Part shown: positions 22,695 to 32,096 of the stretch, piece after piece
How the letters are laid out: each line of letters begins with the position of its first letter
Numbering within the stretch: position 1 is the first letter of the stretch
Assembly: GCA_026388415.1 (NCBI GenBank)
Contig: JAPLJV010000035.1
Location: 1-40,295, forward strand
Length of the DNA stretch: 40,295 nucleotides
Source of the DNA: Deltaproteobacteria bacterium
Lineage (GTDB): Bacteria; Desulfobacterota; Syntrophia; Syntrophales; JACQWR01
Direction: 5' to 3'
The notes under the pieces: model-generated
The model's database searches: none
The model's input: only the letters and a program-made list of their open reading frames with translations
What the model was told of the DNA's origin: nothing
Position numbers and translations under genes: made by a program

Positions 22695-25600
22695 ATGATT
22701 GCAAAAATAATCGAATACAGTGCACGGAATAAATTCATCATATTCCTGCTGATTGCGTCCCTGGCCATCTGGGGATACTGGGCCTTGCAGAAAACCCCGC
22801 TGGATGCCATTCCCGACCTGAGTGATACGCAGGTCATCATCTATACGGAATGGTCAGGCCGCAGCCCCGACCTGGTGGAAGACCAGATTACCTATCCCAT
22901 CTCCTCCACGCTGCTCGCGGCGCCGAAGGTCCAGTTTGTCCGGGGGTTCTCCTTCCTCGGCAGTTCCTTCATCTATGTCATTTTCGACGAAGGCACCGAC
23001 ATCTACTGGGCCAGAAGCCGGGTGCTGGAATATCTGCAGGCCGTGAAGGCCAAGATTCCCACGGATGTCAATCCGGTGCTGGGCCCCGATGCCACGAGCG
23101 TCGGCTGGGGCTTTTCCTATGCCCTGGTTGACAAGACGGGGAACCATGACCTCTCTCAACTCCGTACCCTGCAGGACTACAACCTGAAATTGGCAATTGA
23201 AAGCGTGCCTGGGGTCTCCCAGGTCGCGAGTTTGGGAGGATTCGTCAAACAGTACCAGATCACTATTGATCCTAACCGGCTTCTTGCTTACAACATTCCG
23301 CTCATGGCGGTGCTGGAGGCCGTCAAAAAGAGCAACCGCGACGTGGAAGGCCGGGTTCTGGAATTTTCCGGCGTCGAATACATGATCAGAGGACGCGGCT
23401 ACATTAAAGGGTTGAAGGACCTGGAGGGCATTGCCGTCGGCACGAACGGCCAGGGAACTCCCGTGCTGCTGAAGGATTTGGCAACGGTGCGGCTCGGCCC
23501 GGAGATAAGACGAGGCATTGCGGAGCTGGACGGCAAGGGCGAAGTGGCGGCGGGAATCGTCGTGGTGCGGTTCGGCCAGAATGTCCTTGACGTTATCGAA
23601 CGGGTCAAGGAGCGGATCAAGAATGATATCGCCCCCAGCCTGCCCCAGGGGGTGGAGATCGTCACCACCTATGACCGCTCCGACCTGATTTCGCGGTCCG
23701 TGGATACCCTTAAGGATGAGATCATCAAGCTGACGATCGCCGTCAGTGTTGTCTGCATAGTGTTTCTCTTCCATCTGCCCAGCGCCCTCGTAGTCATTCT
23801 GACGTTGCCCATCGCGATCATCATCTCTTTCATCTGCATGTATTACCTGGGAATCACGTCCAACATCATGAGCTTGAGCGGGATTGCCATCGCCATCGGC
23901 GCCATGGTGGACGCCTCGATCATCATGGTGGAAAATGCTCATAAAAGACTGGAGGAATGGGAGGAACAGGGCAAGCCCGGCAACCGGACGGATGTTATCA
24001 TCGAGGCCGCCAAAGAGGTGGGACCGTCGCTTTTCTTTGCGCTCCTCGTCATCAGCGTTGGTTTTCTGCCTGTTTTTACCTTGCAGGGACAGGCGGGAAG
24101 GCTCTTTAAACCCCTGGCCTATACGAAGACCTTTGCCATGCTCTTCGCTTCATTTCTGGCTGTTACATTGACTCCCATGCTCATGACTCTTTTTCTGCGC
24201 GGGAAGATTCAGCCGGAGGATAAGAATCCCATCATCGTTTTCCTCGGCAAGCTCTACCGGCCTCGGGTCGCCTTTGCCCTGAAATATCCGAAAGCCGTCA
24301 TTGTCGCGGCGGTAATTATCATGGCCTTGACCGTTTATCCGATCATGAAACTGGGTTCGGAATTCATGCCGCCCCTCTACGAAGGCACGCTTTTTTACAT
24401 GCCCGTGACGGTGCCGGCTGCTTCTATCACTGAGGTGTCCCAATTACTCAAACTTCAGGACAGCATCTTGAAGAAGATCCCCGAAGTGGCCCAGGTATTC
24501 GGCAAGGGAGGGCGGGCGGAAACAGCCACCGATCCGGCGCCGCTCGAGATGTTTGAGACGGTTATTAACCTCAAGCCGGAATCGGAGTGGCGTCAGGGGA
24601 TGACCGTGGAGGCCCTGAAGAGCGAGATGAATGATGCCCTTTCCATACCCGGTGTGGCCAACTCCTTCACCATGCCGATCAAGGCGCGGATAGACATGCT
24701 CTCTACCGGCATCAGGACACCCGTGGGGATAAAGGTGCTCGGACCGCGCCTCGACGAACTGGAGAGGATCGGGAAAGATATCGAGCAAGCAGTAAAGGAT
24801 GTTCCCGGCACCCGGAGCGCCTATGCGGAACGGGTAACGACGGGATACTTCCTCGATTTCGATATCAAACGCGAGGAGATTGCCCGCTATGGCCTCTCTG
24901 TGGATACGGTGCAAGAGGTCATTCAGGCGGCCGTGGGCGGGATGAATCTGACGACTACTGTTGAGGGAAGGCAGCGCTATCCCGTGAATGTGAGGTATGC
25001 GCGGGAACTGAGAAACGATATAGATAAACTGAAGCGGGTGCTGGTGCCAGTGACGATGTCTGCCTCGCCTGCCGGTGGGGAAGGGGTGGGCGGCTCTGCT
25101 GCCGGAGCTTCCCGGGGCCTCGTCCAGGTGCCTATGGGGCAGTTGGCGGATATCAGGATCGTCAAGGGCCCGACGGCGATCAAGAGTGAGGAGGGCATGC
25201 TGTCGTCTTACGTCTATGTGGATTTTTCCGGTCGGGACATGGGCGGTTACGTGGATGAAGCCAAGAAAAAGGTGGCAACGGTGAATATACCCGACGGCTA
25301 CCGTTTGCAGTGGAGCGGCGAGTACGAGAATCTGGTGAAGACGCATGCCCGGTTAAAGGTGGTTATCCCGCTCACGGCCCTGCTGATCTTTGTGCTCATC
25401 TTTATCAACACCAATTCCATCACCAAGACGGTGATTGTCTTTCTGGCCGTCCCCTTCTCCCTCGTCGGTTCCTACTGGTTCCTCTACCTGCTAAATTACA
25501 ACATGAGCATCGCCGTCTGGGTGGGGATGATAGCCCTGGCGGGATTGGATGCCGAGACGGGGGTCATCATGCTCCTCTATCTGGACCTGGCCCACGACCA

Positions 25601-25874
25601 GTGGAAAAAAGAAGGGAGGCTGAACAATATTGAAGATTTGAAGGACGCAATTTTGCACGGGGCAGTTAAGCGGGTAAGGCCGAAGCTCATGACCGTGGGA
25701 GTCATTCTCGCCGGTCTGATTCCGATCATGTTCAGTAATGGCGCCGGTTCCGACGTGATGAAGCGGATCGCCGCGCCCATGATCGGTGGTGTCATTACCT
25801 CTGAACTCCTCGAACTGACGGTATATCCTTCCATATATCTGATTTGGAAGAGAAGAGAGTTTAAAATCAAATAA
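22695..25874 (+). CDS. cusA: CusA/CzcA heavy-metal RND efflux pump
   Basis: A 1059-aa proton-driven inner-membrane pump of the HME-RND family. It has a membrane helix at residues 13-30, then a large porter domain starting DAIPDLSDTQVIIYTEWSGRSPDLVEDQITYPI, helices 2-6 with the family motif IAIGAMVDASIIMVENAHKRLEEW, a second porter domain, and helices 8-12 ending in RVRPKLMTVGVILAGLIPIMFSNGAGSDVMKRIAAPM. The length matches CusA. Met residues in the second porter half (TMPIKARIDMLSTGIRTPVGIKV) support Cu/Ag-type export, where methionines relay the ion. A Gly/Ala-rich insertion (SASPAGGEGVGGSAAGAS) sits in the second porter domain around residue 795. It is the last gene of the efflux core. Confidence 0.94.
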   Translation: MIAKIIEYSARNKFIIFLLIASLAIWGYWALQKTPLDAIPDLSDTQVIIYTEWSGRSPDLVEDQITYPISSTLLAAPKVQFVRGFSFLGSSFIYVIFDEGTDIYWARSRVLEYLQAVKAKIPTDVNPVLGPDATSVGWGFSYALVDKTGNHDLSQLRTLQDYNLKLAIESVPGVSQVASLGGFVKQYQITIDPNRLLAYNIPLMAVLEAVKKSNRDVEGRVLEFSGVEYMIRGRGYIKGLKDLEGIAVGTNGQGTPVLLKDLATVRLGPEIRRGIAELDGKGEVAAGIVVVRFGQNVLDVIERVKERIKNDIAPSLPQGVEIVTTYDRSDLISRSVDTLKDEIIKLTIAVSVVCIVFLFHLPSALVVILTLPIAIIISFICMYYLGITSNIMSLSGIAIAIGAMVDASIIMVENAHKRLEEWEEQGKPGNRTDVIIEAAKEVGPSLFFALLVISVGFLPVFTLQGQAGRLFKPLAYTKTFAMLFASFLAVTLTPMLMTLFLRGKIQPEDKNPIIVFLGKLYRPRVAFALKYPKAVIVAAVIIMALTVYPIMKLGSEFMPPLYEGTLFYMPVTVPAASITEVSQLLKLQDSILKKIPEVAQVFGKGGRAETATDPAPLEMFETVINLKPESEWRQGMTVEALKSEMNDALSIPGVANSFTMPIKARIDMLSTGIRTPVGIKVLGPRLDELERIGKDIEQAVKDVPGTRSAYAERVTTGYFLDFDIKREEIARYGLSVDTVQEVIQAAVGGMNLTTTVEGRQRYPVNVRYARELRNDIDKLKRVLVPVTMSASPAGGEGVGGSAAGASRGLVQVPMGQLADIRIVKGPTAIKSEEGMLSSYVYVDFSGRDMGGYVDEAKKKVATVNIPDGYRLQWSGEYENLVKTHARLKVVIPLTALLIFVLIFINTNSITKTVIVFLAVPFSLVGSYWFLYLLNYNMSIAVWVGMIALAGLDAETGVIMLLYLDLAHDQWKKEGRLNNIEDLKDAILHGAVKRVRPKLMTVGVILAGLIPIMFSNGAGSDVMKRIAAPMIGGVITSELLELTVYPSIYLIWKRREFKIK

Positions 25875-25918
25875 TTAGCATTAATACACATGATTAAAAC
25901 GACAAGGAGGGCTTAGCG

Positions 25919-26644
25919 ATGGCAGACTTAACGGAATACTTTAGATGCGGGATGAAGCACCGGCATTCCCGGAAGTGGTTCGGATATCAAACGGGATATC
26001 AAATGTGGTGCGTAGTTATCGTGGCGATAATGCTGGTGGGATGCGCGCCAGCCCTGTACAGCGTTGACATGAAGTATGTCCCTACCCGGAGCTTCCCCAA
26101 GACGCAGGGGGTTACACAACCCATCGCTCTGACGGTAGCCGCTTTCCAGGACGCGCGGAAGATAGCAGACAACATGCTGATCGGCCGGGTCATTAAACCG
26201 AATGGTGAGCAGATTCGCGTCCTGCCCAAGTTTGTCAAGCCTTCCCAGGCCGTCACGGAGCCGATCAAGGAGTTTTTCCGGCAGGCCGGCTACCGGGTAG
26301 CCACGGAAAGCCCGGCGTGGGATCTCCAGGAAGCGGGCATCAATAAAGGATGGGGACCGATTATCGTCGGCGGCAGCATAGACGAACTTGATGTCGTCTG
26401 CCAGAACTCGCTTACCGTCACAAAGTACCAGGCGAAGGTGAAACTAACCATCTATTTTGCCGATACGGTCACGGGTAAAATCTTCCATACCTTTACAGCA
26501 GACAGCAGTACGTCTCTCGATCATGTCCTCTTTTCCGAGGAAATGCTGGCAAAGCAGATCAACACTGCCCTCGCGGGCGCCATCGAAAAGTTTTTCGAGG
26601 GTCGGGACATGGCGAATATTATCAACAAGAGAGGCAATAAGTAA
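25919..26644 (+). CDS. Putative lipoprotein, YajG-like
   Basis: A 241-aa protein. After an unusually long polar N-terminus (about 30 residues), a hydrophobic stretch ends in MLVGCAPALYS, a good lipobox. The mature part is mixed alpha/beta: PIALTVAAFQDARKIADNMLIGRVIKPNGEQI, then EPIKEFFRQAGYRV and a strand-rich domain ending in an amphipathic helix (AKQINTALAGAIEKFFEG). This layout resembles YajG-type envelope lipoproteins, whose function is unknown. AAGGAGG lies eight bases before the ATG, supporting the long form. It lies 44 bases after cusA and may be read from the same transcript. Confidence 0.7.
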   Translation: MADLTEYFRCGMKHRHSRKWFGYQTGYQMWCVVIVAIMLVGCAPALYSVDMKYVPTRSFPKTQGVTQPIALTVAAFQDARKIADNMLIGRVIKPNGEQIRVLPKFVKPSQAVTEPIKEFFRQAGYRVATESPAWDLQEAGINKGWGPIIVGGSIDELDVVCQNSLTVTKYQAKVKLTIYFADTVTGKIFHTFTADSSTSLDHVLFSEEMLAKQINTALAGAIEKFFEGRDMANIINKRGNK

Positions 26645-26768
26645 TTATTCCTGGTTGATTGAAACAAAAGGAATAAAAAACATTGGGAAAGAAAATGGCG
26701 GTGCTGTATATTGGACGGACTTGTTGCCGGGGAGAAATGAATAACATGAATCGGGGCGGGCATCGCTT

Positions 26769-26921
26769 ATGACAGAACCAAATGAAACATCGCATGACGA
26801 GAGCAATAATATGGACCTCAAAGGGCCTTCCGCCTGCCAGACCCTTCTGCAGTGCGGCGTGGAGAAAATCGTCCGGGGTGAGACCGACCTGATCGAGATG
26901 CTCAGCGTCTGCATAAAATGA
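26769..26921 (+). CDS. 50-aa small ORF, unrecognised
   Basis: MTEPNETSHDESNNMD… followed by a helical, Cys-containing half (ACQTLLQCGVEKIVRGETD) and LIEMLSVCIK. The second half resembles the last helices of GspE/PilB-type ATPases, but this is a loose similarity. Its ATG overlaps the stop of an even shorter frame (26695-26772) by four bases, and its own stop overlaps the ATG at 26918. It fills the only gap in this gene run, so it could be a real small protein or a remnant. Confidence 0.4.
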   Translation: MTEPNETSHDESNNMDLKGPSACQTLLQCGVEKIVRGETDLIEMLSVCIK

Positions 26922-26935
26922 AAGAGAGGTGCGGC

Positions 26936-27244
26936 ATGATTTACGTTATCGCGACGGTTGATCTGGCGGCAGGAAAGCGGGCTTTATATCTGCAAGAACT
27001 CAACAAGATTATTCCGCTGGTAAGATCTGAAAAAGGGTGTGTAGAATACGTTCCGGCAGCCGATGTAATCACGGACATACCGGTTCAGGAGCCGATCAAG
27101 GAAGACACCATTACCATTACTGAGCGCTGGTCAGATATTGACGCCTTGAAGATTCATCTGATGGCGCCCCACATGCAGAGCTATCGGGAAACGGTCAAGG
27201 ATTATGTGCAGCTTGTCAGGATAAGAGTTCTGGCGCCGCTTTAG
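26936..27244 (+). CDS. Antibiotic biosynthesis monooxygenase (ABM/YgiN-like) fold protein
   Basis: A 102-aa ferredoxin-like-fold protein. IYVIATVDLAAGKRALYLQELNKIIPLVRSEKGCVEY and TITERWSDIDALKIHLMAPHMQSYRETVKDYV give the ABM pattern. The Ala/His-containing AHMQ-like segment corresponds to the quinol-oxidase group (YgiN), though the substrate is unknown. GAGAGG lies about six bases before the ATG at 26936; an ATG at 26918 would add six residues. It lies upstream of an HD-domain gene on the same strand. Confidence 0.82.
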   Translation: MIYVIATVDLAAGKRALYLQELNKIIPLVRSEKGCVEYVPAADVITDIPVQEPIKEDTITITERWSDIDALKIHLMAPHMQSYRETVKDYVQLVRIRVLAPL

Positions 27245-27274
27245 AATCAGGCGAGGTCTCTCCGGAGAAGAAAA

Positions 27275-27826
27275 ATGACAAAGATTACGGACGACAGGAT
27301 ACCTTCCCGGGCGGAATGCGATGCACTCATGGTGCAATATTCCATGCTGCCAAACATCGTGAAGCATTCCCGGGAGGTCATGCGTGTTGCCCTGGCGATC
27401 GTGGACAATCTGAGAAGCGGTGTATCCGTAAACAGGGACTTGGTGCTTGCGGCCGCGCTCCTGCACGACATCGCCAAGACCAAGTCTCTGGAAACAAAGG
27501 AGCGTCATGATGAATCCGGCGGAGCGCTTTTGAGGGAGCTGGGATTCCGAAGCGCCGCTGAAATTGTGGAGCAGCACGTCATAATTCATAATTTTAATCT
27601 TGAGGGAAGGCTTGAGGAGCGGGAGATCGTATACTACGCCGATAAGCGCGTGCTGCACGACACTATTGTGACCATTGAGGAACGGGTGCATGACCTCATC
27701 CAGCGATACGCCGCCACAGAGGAGATACGCCACCGGATCCTCCAAAACAAAACCCAGGCGCTCGCAGTTGAACGGAAGATCGCCGGCTTCATGGCAATGG
27801 ATTTGCACCGCTTCCTTGGAAGGTAA
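27275..27826 (+). CDS. HD-domain phosphohydrolase
   Basis: A 183-aa cytoplasmic metal-dependent phosphohydrolase. The metal-binding set is visible: His31 (IVKHSREV), His64-Asp65 (ALLHDIAKTKSLE), His78 (ERHDESGG) and a later histidine pair (EQHVIIHNF). A final aspartate lies in VYYADKRVLHD, which matches the stand-alone HDIG-type group seen beside nucleotide or tRNA genes. The substrate is not predictable; cyclic or mono-nucleotides are usual. It is in line with the HesA/TusA genes downstream, but the 62-base gap leaves co-transcription open. Confidence 0.85.
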   Translation: MTKITDDRIPSRAECDALMVQYSMLPNIVKHSREVMRVALAIVDNLRSGVSVNRDLVLAAALLHDIAKTKSLETKERHDESGGALLRELGFRSAAEIVEQHVIIHNFNLEGRLEEREIVYYADKRVLHDTIVTIEERVHDLIQRYAATEEIRHRILQNKTQALAVERKIAGFMAMDLHRFLGR

Positions 27827-27888
27827 AGTGGAGCGGATTATCGAACCGGGACAGCCGGGCAGCGGAAAAGTCTGGTAATGGGTGAAAT

Positions 27889-28713
27889 ATGTTACACGAA
27901 AACGTTATGATTGATTTTACAGAAGCACAGTTGGAAAGATACAGCCGGCACATCATCTTGTCGGATATCGGCATTGAAGGGCAGCATGCAATTCAGTCAG
28001 GCAAGGTACTGATTATCGGCATGGGCGGCTTGGGATCTCCTGCCGCCCTCTATCTGGCCGCCGCCGGTGTGGGCACAATCGGGATAGCCGATGCCGACCG
28101 GGTGGAGCTTTCGAATTTGCAACGGCAGGTAATCCACTTTACCAGCGATCTCGACCGCCCGAAGGTGGAATCGGCGGCGGAAAAAATGCGGGCCATCAAT
28201 CCTGATATTACTGTCAAAACATATTGCGAATATATCCAGGCCGCCAACATAGGACCAATCATCGCCGATTACGATTTTGTCATTGACGCAGCGGATAATT
28301 TTGCCACTAAATTCCTCATCAATGATGCCTGCGTAATGGCCGGCAAACCATTTTCCCACGGGGGGATATTGCGCTTCCACGGCCAGACCATGACCTTTCT
28401 TCCCGGACAGTCGGCCTGTTACCGGTGCATCTTCCCTGTTGCACCGCCCCGCGGTTCGACGCCGAGCTGTTCGCAGGCTGGCGTGCTGGGCGTTGTGGCC
28501 GGGATACTGGGGACCATCCAAGCGGCTGAAGCTTTGAAATTCATCACCAAAACCGGCACGCTGCTGGCCGATGCCCTGCTCACCTTCGACGCCAAGACCA
28601 TGCTCTTCCGGAAAGTAGAGATCCGTCGTAATGCTCAATGTCCCGTATGCGGTGATCAGCCTGCCATCACGACCCTGATGGACGGGGAACAGGCGGTTTG
28701 TGATTTGGACTAA
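27889..28713 (+). CDS. HesA/MoeB/ThiF-family E1-like adenylyltransferase
   Basis: A 274-aa ATP-dependent enzyme that adenylates the C-terminus of a small ubiquitin-like sulfur carrier (MoaD, ThiS or similar). ERYSRHIILSDIGIEGQ starts the domain. The nucleotide loop is GMGGLGSPAALYLAAAGVG, the DADRVELSNLQRQVIH block carries the Asp and Arg residues of the active site, and two CxxC pairs (CYRC at about 177-180; CPVC near 256) bind structural zinc. A possible catalytic cysteine is in TPSCSQAG. The first ATG (27889) is kept because of GGGTGA just upstream; MIDFTEAQ at 27907 is the other candidate. A TusA-like gene follows at once, suggesting a sulfur-transfer unit. No carrier protein gene is seen nearby. 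Confidence 0.9.
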   Translation: MLHENVMIDFTEAQLERYSRHIILSDIGIEGQHAIQSGKVLIIGMGGLGSPAALYLAAAGVGTIGIADADRVELSNLQRQVIHFTSDLDRPKVESAAEKMRAINPDITVKTYCEYIQAANIGPIIADYDFVIDAADNFATKFLINDACVMAGKPFSHGGILRFHGQTMTFLPGQSACYRCIFPVAPPRGSTPSCSQAGVLGVVAGILGTIQAAEALKFITKTGTLLADALLTFDAKTMLFRKVEIRRNAQCPVCGDQPAITTLMDGEQAVCDLD

Positions 28714-28749
28714 CGGAGTTAGCATTATCCTGAATATCAAAGGGAATAA

Positions 28750-29013
28750 ATGACCATACAATTCGACACCATCAAGCCTGAGGAGCAGATTCCGGCGTTT
28801 AAGGACCTGCGCGGCGTAGTCTGCCCGATGAACTTCGTGAAGACTAAGATGGAGCTGGCCAAACTGAAAAGTGGTCAGTTGCTCCGGGTCTTTCTCGATG
28901 ACGGGGAGCCGATCGCCAATGTCCCACGCTCGGTGGCCGAAGAAGGACACCAAATTTCAGAACAAACGAGGATAGACGACTACTGGTCCGTGCTAATCGA
29001 GAAGAAGCGTTGA
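28750..29013 (+). CDS. TusA-family sulfurtransferase
   Basis: An 87-aa sulfur-relay protein. LRGVVCPMNFVKTKMELAKLKSGQLLRVFLDDGEPIANVPRSVAEEGHQI is the whole TusA fold, with the persulfide-carrying Cys25. The usual CPxP motif is CPMN here, so the second proline is lost, while the cysteine and the following helix are kept. It most likely passes sulfur in concert with the HesA-like protein 36 bases upstream; pairs like this are frequent in sulfur-cycling anaerobes. AAAGGG is the probable ribosome-binding site. It is the last gene before the defence island. Confidence 0.88.
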   Translation: MTIQFDTIKPEEQIPAFKDLRGVVCPMNFVKTKMELAKLKSGQLLRVFLDDGEPIANVPRSVAEEGHQISEQTRIDDYWSVLIEKKR

Positions 29014-29138
29014 TTATGAATAGATATTGATTAATGAAAGCTAATTTATATCTGATATGTGACCTTTCATATTTTGATTGTGTAGGAGTAGATCATCGAA
29101 TGATTATGAGATAATAGCTAAAGGGGATAGCTGAACCT

Positions 29139-32000
29139 TTGACAATCACTGACTATCAGGCAAAATATATAGCTTACGAGCTAACCCGCCGATTTCCTCC
29201 AGACAGCACGGAGAAAATTACTGCCGCTCTCGTTGATGCGCAGGTTGATCTTAATCCTCATCAGATAGATGCCGCACTCTTTGCATTCAAATCGCCGCTC
29301 TCCAAAGGCGCGTTACTTGCCGACGAAGTGGGTTTGGGTAAAACCATCGAGGCTGGCCTTGTGCTTTCGCAGAAGTGGGCCGAACATAAGCGGCGTATTC
29401 TTGTCATTACACCATCCAATTTGCGCAAGCAGTGGTATCAGGAGCTGACTGACAAATTTTTCTTGCCTTGCCGACTGCTGGAGTCCAAATCGTACAATGA
29501 TGCTGTAAAACAGGGCCGCTTCCGTCCCTTTGAGGCGCCGGAGATCATCATCTGCTCGTACCATTTTGCCAGGAACAAGGCGAGCGATGTCCATGCCATC
29601 CCCTGGGATCTGGTGGTCATTGACGAGGCGCACCGCCTGCGCAACGTCTATAAACCGTCCAATGTTATTGCCAATACGCTCAAACTGGCCCTGGCCGGTA
29701 AGGACAAACTACTCCTTACGGCCACTCCTCTGCAGAATTCACTGCTGGAGCTGTTTGGCCTGGTCAGCTTCATTGACGAACACACGTTCGGAGACCTGAA
29801 GAGTTTCCGCGAACAGTTTGCCAACCTCAATCAAGAGCAGGTATTCCAAACTCTCAAGGCACGGCTCCGGCCCGTCTGTCATCGCACTCTGCGACGCCAG
29901 GTGTTGCCGTACATCAAGTTCACCAAGCGTTTGCCCCTGGTCCAGGAGTTCACGCCGGAAGAAAGCGAAGACAACCTCTACCACCTGGTTTCGGAATATT
30001 TGCAACGCGATAATCTGCAAGCCATGCCGACAAGCCAGCGCTCCCTGATGACACTGGTTCTGCGCAAACTGCTGGCCTCTTCCACATTTGCCATTGCGGG
30101 CGCCTTGATTTCAATTTCCAATCGGCTGAAAGCCAAGCTCCGCAAAGAAGAATCGCCAGAATCGCTTGAAGAAGAGCTTGAGCAGGATTATGAAGCCCTC
30201 GACGAAACGACCGATGAATGGACCGAAGATGAACCTGAACAAACGCTCTCCAGGGAAGACCGTGCGGCTATCGAGAAGGAAATAGCCGACCTCGACGCGT
30301 TTGCCCGGCTTGCCACATCTATCCAACACAATGCCAAGGGAAAGTCTCTGTTGCAGGCGCTGGAAATTGCCTTTGCCAAGGCGACCGAGATCGGCGCTGC
30401 CCAAAAAGCCGTCATCTTCACCGAATCGCGCCGTACCCAGAGTTACCTGTTGCGCCTGCTTGCAGACAGTCCTTTTTCCGAAGGCATTGTCCTGTTCAAT
30501 GGCTCCAACTCAGACGAACGTTCCCGGCAGATTTACACCGACTGGCTTGCCCGCCACCAGGGTACAGACCGCGTCAGCGGATCACGCACCGCCGATCTGT
30601 GTTCAGCGCTGGTTGATTATTTCCGCGAGCAGGGCCGCATCATGATTGCCACCGAAGCCGGCGCCGAAGGCATCAATCTCCAGTTCAGCTCCCTCGTCGT
30701 GAACTACGATCTGCCCTGGAACCCTCAACGCGTCGAACAACGCATCGGACGCTGCCACCGTTACGGCCAGCAACACGATGTGGTAGTGGTCAACTTCCTC
30801 AATCGCAAAAACGCCGCCGATCAGCGGGTATTTCAACTTCTGTCCGAAAAATTCAAACTCTTCGAGGGGGTGTTCGGCGCCAGTGATGAGGTGCTCGGCG
30901 CCATAGAGTCTGGTGTGGATTTCGAAAAACGCATTGCCGCCATCTATCAGCGCTGCCGTAAACCCGAGGAGATTCAAAGCGCTTTCGACCAGCTGCAGCT
31001 CGAACTCAGCATGGAAATCAACGAGGCCATGACCCACACGCGCCAGGAATTGCTGGAGAACTTTGATGATGAGGTAAGAGAAAAACTCAGAATCCGCGAT
31101 GAGGCCTCCAAGGCTTTCCTTAATCATTTCGAGCGTCAGCTCATGCAGTTCACCCGGCATGAGCTGAACGGCCATGCCGAGTTTCTGGCCGATGCGGCCT
31201 TTAGACTGAAAACCCAGCCTTTTCCCGAAAAGGCAGATCAAATACCCTTAGGTCTCTATGAATTGCCGCGCCGCTCCGGGGAGGCCCGTCTGTATCGTCG
31301 AAACCACCCCCTTGCCGAGGCGCTGTTAGACCGGGCAAAAAGCCGGGAATTAAGACCCGCCGAAATTAACTTTGACTATGCTAAACATGATGGTAAGGTC
31401 TCCGTACTGGAATCCTTTATTGGCCAGACAGGTTGGCTTACGGCGTCGCTTTTCACTATCGAATCTCTTGATCAAGCGGAGGATTATCTTATAGTTTCAG
31501 CCATGACCGAGCAAGATATCATGCTGAATGAAGAAACTGCCGCTCGCCTCCTCAGCATACCTGGTCAGGTTACCGGTTATGTAGCAGAGCCATCCCGGAT
31601 TGAAATTTTGACTGACTCTACACGACAGCGCCAGTCCAATATTCAAAAAGAGATTTCCGCGCGCAATGCCCGCTTTTTCGAGGCCGAAGCGGAAAAACTC
31701 GATGGCTGGGCCGATGATCTGAAAGTCGGCCTGGAGAGGGAAATCAAGGAGCTGGACCGCCAGATCAAGGAGGCGCGCCGGGCCGCCACCGCCGCGCTGA
31801 CCCTGGAGGAGAAGTTAGCCGGGCAAAAGCAGATCAAGGCCCTGGAGGCCCAGCGCAACCAGAAGCGACGGTCGTTGTTTGACGCCCAGGACGATGTGGA
31901 TCGGCAGCGAGAGGCGCTGATTGCGCAGATTGAAGGTAAACTGCAACAAAAAGAGACGATTCAGCAACTCTTCACGATTCACTGGGCGCTAAGGTCATAG
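29139..32000 (+). CDS. SNF2/HepA-like helicase of a defence island
   Basis: A 953-aa superfamily 2 helicase or translocase. Motif I is DEVGLGKTIEAGL (about residues 62-74), motif II VVIDEAHRLRN (about 160), motif III LLLTATPLQN. The second RecA domain has IATEAGAEGINLQFSSLVVNYDLPWNPQRVEQRIGRCHRYGQ, the Swi2/Snf2 motifs V and VI. An acidic insertion (EEELEQDYEALDETTDEWTEDEPEQ) lies between the lobes. The C-terminal 250 residues end in a charged coiled coil. The frame starts at a TTG with AAGGGG upstream; no nearer ATG is suitable. Helicases of this type accompany methyltransferases and nucleases in several anti-phage systems, including DISARM (DrmD), but other DISARM genes are missing here. 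Confidence 0.88.
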   Translation: MTITDYQAKYIAYELTRRFPPDSTEKITAALVDAQVDLNPHQIDAALFAFKSPLSKGALLADEVGLGKTIEAGLVLSQKWAEHKRRILVITPSNLRKQWYQELTDKFFLPCRLLESKSYNDAVKQGRFRPFEAPEIIICSYHFARNKASDVHAIPWDLVVIDEAHRLRNVYKPSNVIANTLKLALAGKDKLLLTATPLQNSLLELFGLVSFIDEHTFGDLKSFREQFANLNQEQVFQTLKARLRPVCHRTLRRQVLPYIKFTKRLPLVQEFTPEESEDNLYHLVSEYLQRDNLQAMPTSQRSLMTLVLRKLLASSTFAIAGALISISNRLKAKLRKEESPESLEEELEQDYEALDETTDEWTEDEPEQTLSREDRAAIEKEIADLDAFARLATSIQHNAKGKSLLQALEIAFAKATEIGAAQKAVIFTESRRTQSYLLRLLADSPFSEGIVLFNGSNSDERSRQIYTDWLARHQGTDRVSGSRTADLCSALVDYFREQGRIMIATEAGAEGINLQFSSLVVNYDLPWNPQRVEQRIGRCHRYGQQHDVVVVNFLNRKNAADQRVFQLLSEKFKLFEGVFGASDEVLGAIESGVDFEKRIAAIYQRCRKPEEIQSAFDQLQLELSMEINEAMTHTRQELLENFDDEVREKLRIRDEASKAFLNHFERQLMQFTRHELNGHAEFLADAAFRLKTQPFPEKADQIPLGLYELPRRSGEARLYRRNHPLAEALLDRAKSRELRPAEINFDYAKHDGKVSVLESFIGQTGWLTASLFTIESLDQAEDYLIVSAMTEQDIMLNEETAARLLSIPGQVTGYVAEPSRIEILTDSTRQRQSNIQKEISARNARFFEAEAEKLDGWADDLKVGLEREIKELDRQIKEARRAATAALTLEEKLAGQKQIKALEAQRNQKRRSLFDAQDDVDRQREALIAQIEGKLQQKETIQQLFTIHWALRS

Positions 32001-32096
32001 AGCGCACGGTATATAGCTTTATGAAGTAGAAACAATCTGTATTTATAGAGGCTTGGAAGGTTATTCCGGTTTCAAGTGAAGTAAAGCTGAGGGCGC

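Noticed and set aside
22854-23942. 362-codon minus-strand ORF inside cusA
   Set aside because: His/Asp-rich translation typical of the antisense of an RND pump; no start signal or family.
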